A stretch of 64,000 nt of DNA from Methylobacterium longum (GTDB taxonomy: Bacteria > Pseudomonadota > Alphaproteobacteria > Rhizobiales > Beijerinckiaceae): positions 266,596-330,595 of the forward strand of contig NZ_BPQS01000002.1 of assembly GCF_022179385.1 (NCBI RefSeq), read 5' to 3'. Below, piece by piece: positions 63,621 through 64,000 of the stretch. Within the stretch, counting starts at the first letter, position 1; every line of letters starts with the position of its first letter. A program made the translations under genes and the position numbers. The notes under the pieces were generated by a model, which saw only the letters and a list, made by a program, of their open reading frames with translations, had not been told where the DNA came from and did not search any database.

Positions 63621-64000
63621 ATGACGATGGCCAACAGTCCGAAGCTCACGACGGATGCGGACCGCACGATCGGTGGTCTTGTGGCGAGCCTACGCAAGGC
63701 ACAGGGGCTGAGCCAGACCGCCCTGGGTCACGCGCTGGGCGTGAGCTTTCAGCAGGTGCAGAAGTACGAGAAGGGGCGCAACCGGATCGGCGCGGGGCGT
63801 CTCCAGGCGATTGCCGACGTTCTGCACGTGCCGGTGGAGACGTTTTTCGTGGCACCGTCGTCGGGGGGTGACGAGGAGCCGGGGGCGCGGACGTTCCTCG
63901 AGGATCCGCAGGTGATGGAGCTGGTGTTGGCGTTCACCGGCATCGACGACGCGACCACCCGCGCCAGCGTGCTCTCCATCGTCAAGATGGCCGCCACGCT
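63621..64000 (+). CDS. XRE-family helix-turn-helix regulator (truncated by window end)
   Basis: The frame from ATG 63621 is open to the end of the window (126 codons), so the C-terminus is missing. The XRE helix-turn-helix lies at about residues 18-75: IGGLVASLRKAQGLSQTALG, then ALGVSFQQVQKYEKGRNRIG and LQAIADVLHVPVETFF. Such short regulators are common in alphaproteobacteria. The following part (LEDPQVMELVLAFTGIDD) resembles the C-terminal helix seen in this group. An ATG two codons later is also possible. Confidence 0.88.
   Translation, partial: MTMANSPKLTTDADRTIGGLVASLRKAQGLSQTALGHALGVSFQQVQKYEKGRNRIGAGRLQAIADVLHVPVETFFVAPSSGGDEEPGARTFLEDPQVMELVLAFTGIDDATTRASVLSIVKMAAT

Noticed and set aside
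57586..64000. Integrated mobile element at tRNA-Gly
   Set aside because: No integrase, transposase, terminal repeats or second copy of the tRNA 3' end is visible inside the window; kept only as a question about the low-density tail.

Overview
The window is about 70% G+C and almost entirely chromosomal housekeeping and metabolic genes. The organism is most likely a Methylobacterium/Methylorubrum-type alphaproteobacterium (Hyphomicrobiales). This is an inference from the ChvG/ChvI two-component system followed by a kinase-domain-only HprK, the trp-moaC-moeA supraoperon, VLCFA lipid A genes (an XL-type dehydrogenase and an LpxXL acyltransferase), and a sorbosone dehydrogenase/cytochrome c pair. 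I saw no rRNA, CRISPR array, transposase or phage gene. One tRNA (Gly-GCC) is present.

Layout. 1-6208: end of a PpiD/SurA-type foldase, then trpE, trpG, trpD, trpC, moaC and moeA in one direction, with trpD/trpC and moaC/moeA overlapping by ATGA. 6463-9915: a large membrane protein resembling STT3-type GT-C transferases, divergent from a UDP-galactopyranose-mutase-like FAD enzyme. 10030-11766: a secreted sorbosone dehydrogenase-family protein and a small cytochrome c. 11842-14967 (minus): lepA, a small conserved protein and a HugZ/pyridoxamine-oxidase-like protein. 15268-18818: chvI, chvG, hprK and a PTS EIIA(Man)-like gene, the envelope-stress and PTS-Ntr module, but without ptsH next to it. 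18825-25720 (minus): an EamA exporter, then hslU and hslV separated by a SulP transporter and a chemoreceptor. 25815-30602: an SGNH hydrolase divergent from a glycosyltransferase, a small secreted protein and selB. 30998-35941: a CYTH-CHAD protein, a YbdK-like ligase, a TerB-like protein and an M20 amidohydrolase.

36275-40812 holds a ketosynthase, a ketoreductase, a small SH3 protein, a zinc-type dehydrogenase and a lipid A acyltransferase. This looks like the distal part of the rhizobial acpXL-lpxXL cluster, with acpXL, fabZXL and the second fabF absent from the adjacent upstream DNA. 40820-47172 contains DUF1223 and DUF1194 secreted proteins and a probable catabolic run (M81/MlrC, Ldh-family dehydrogenase, UxaA/GarD-type dehydratase). 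47284-56088 contains a saccharopine-dehydrogenase-like protein, putA, a solitary family-5 solute-binding protein, a DUF2218 protein and a GlcD-like FAD oxidase. 56226-57402 has an FAH-family hydrolase and a NUDIX hydrolase, followed by tRNA-Gly with a strong hairpin terminator.

After the tRNA (57586-64000) coding density falls sharply. This tail has an RlpA-like protein, small secreted or membrane proteins, a single-domain response regulator, a SAM methyltransferase and a truncated XRE regulator, separated by 600-950 bp stretches with no convincing gene. The points most worth a second look are the STT3-like membrane protein beside the FAD mutase-like enzyme, the split hslVU locus, the shortened VLCFA cluster, the M81-Ldh-UxaA run, and the palindrome just upstream of the terminal XRE gene.
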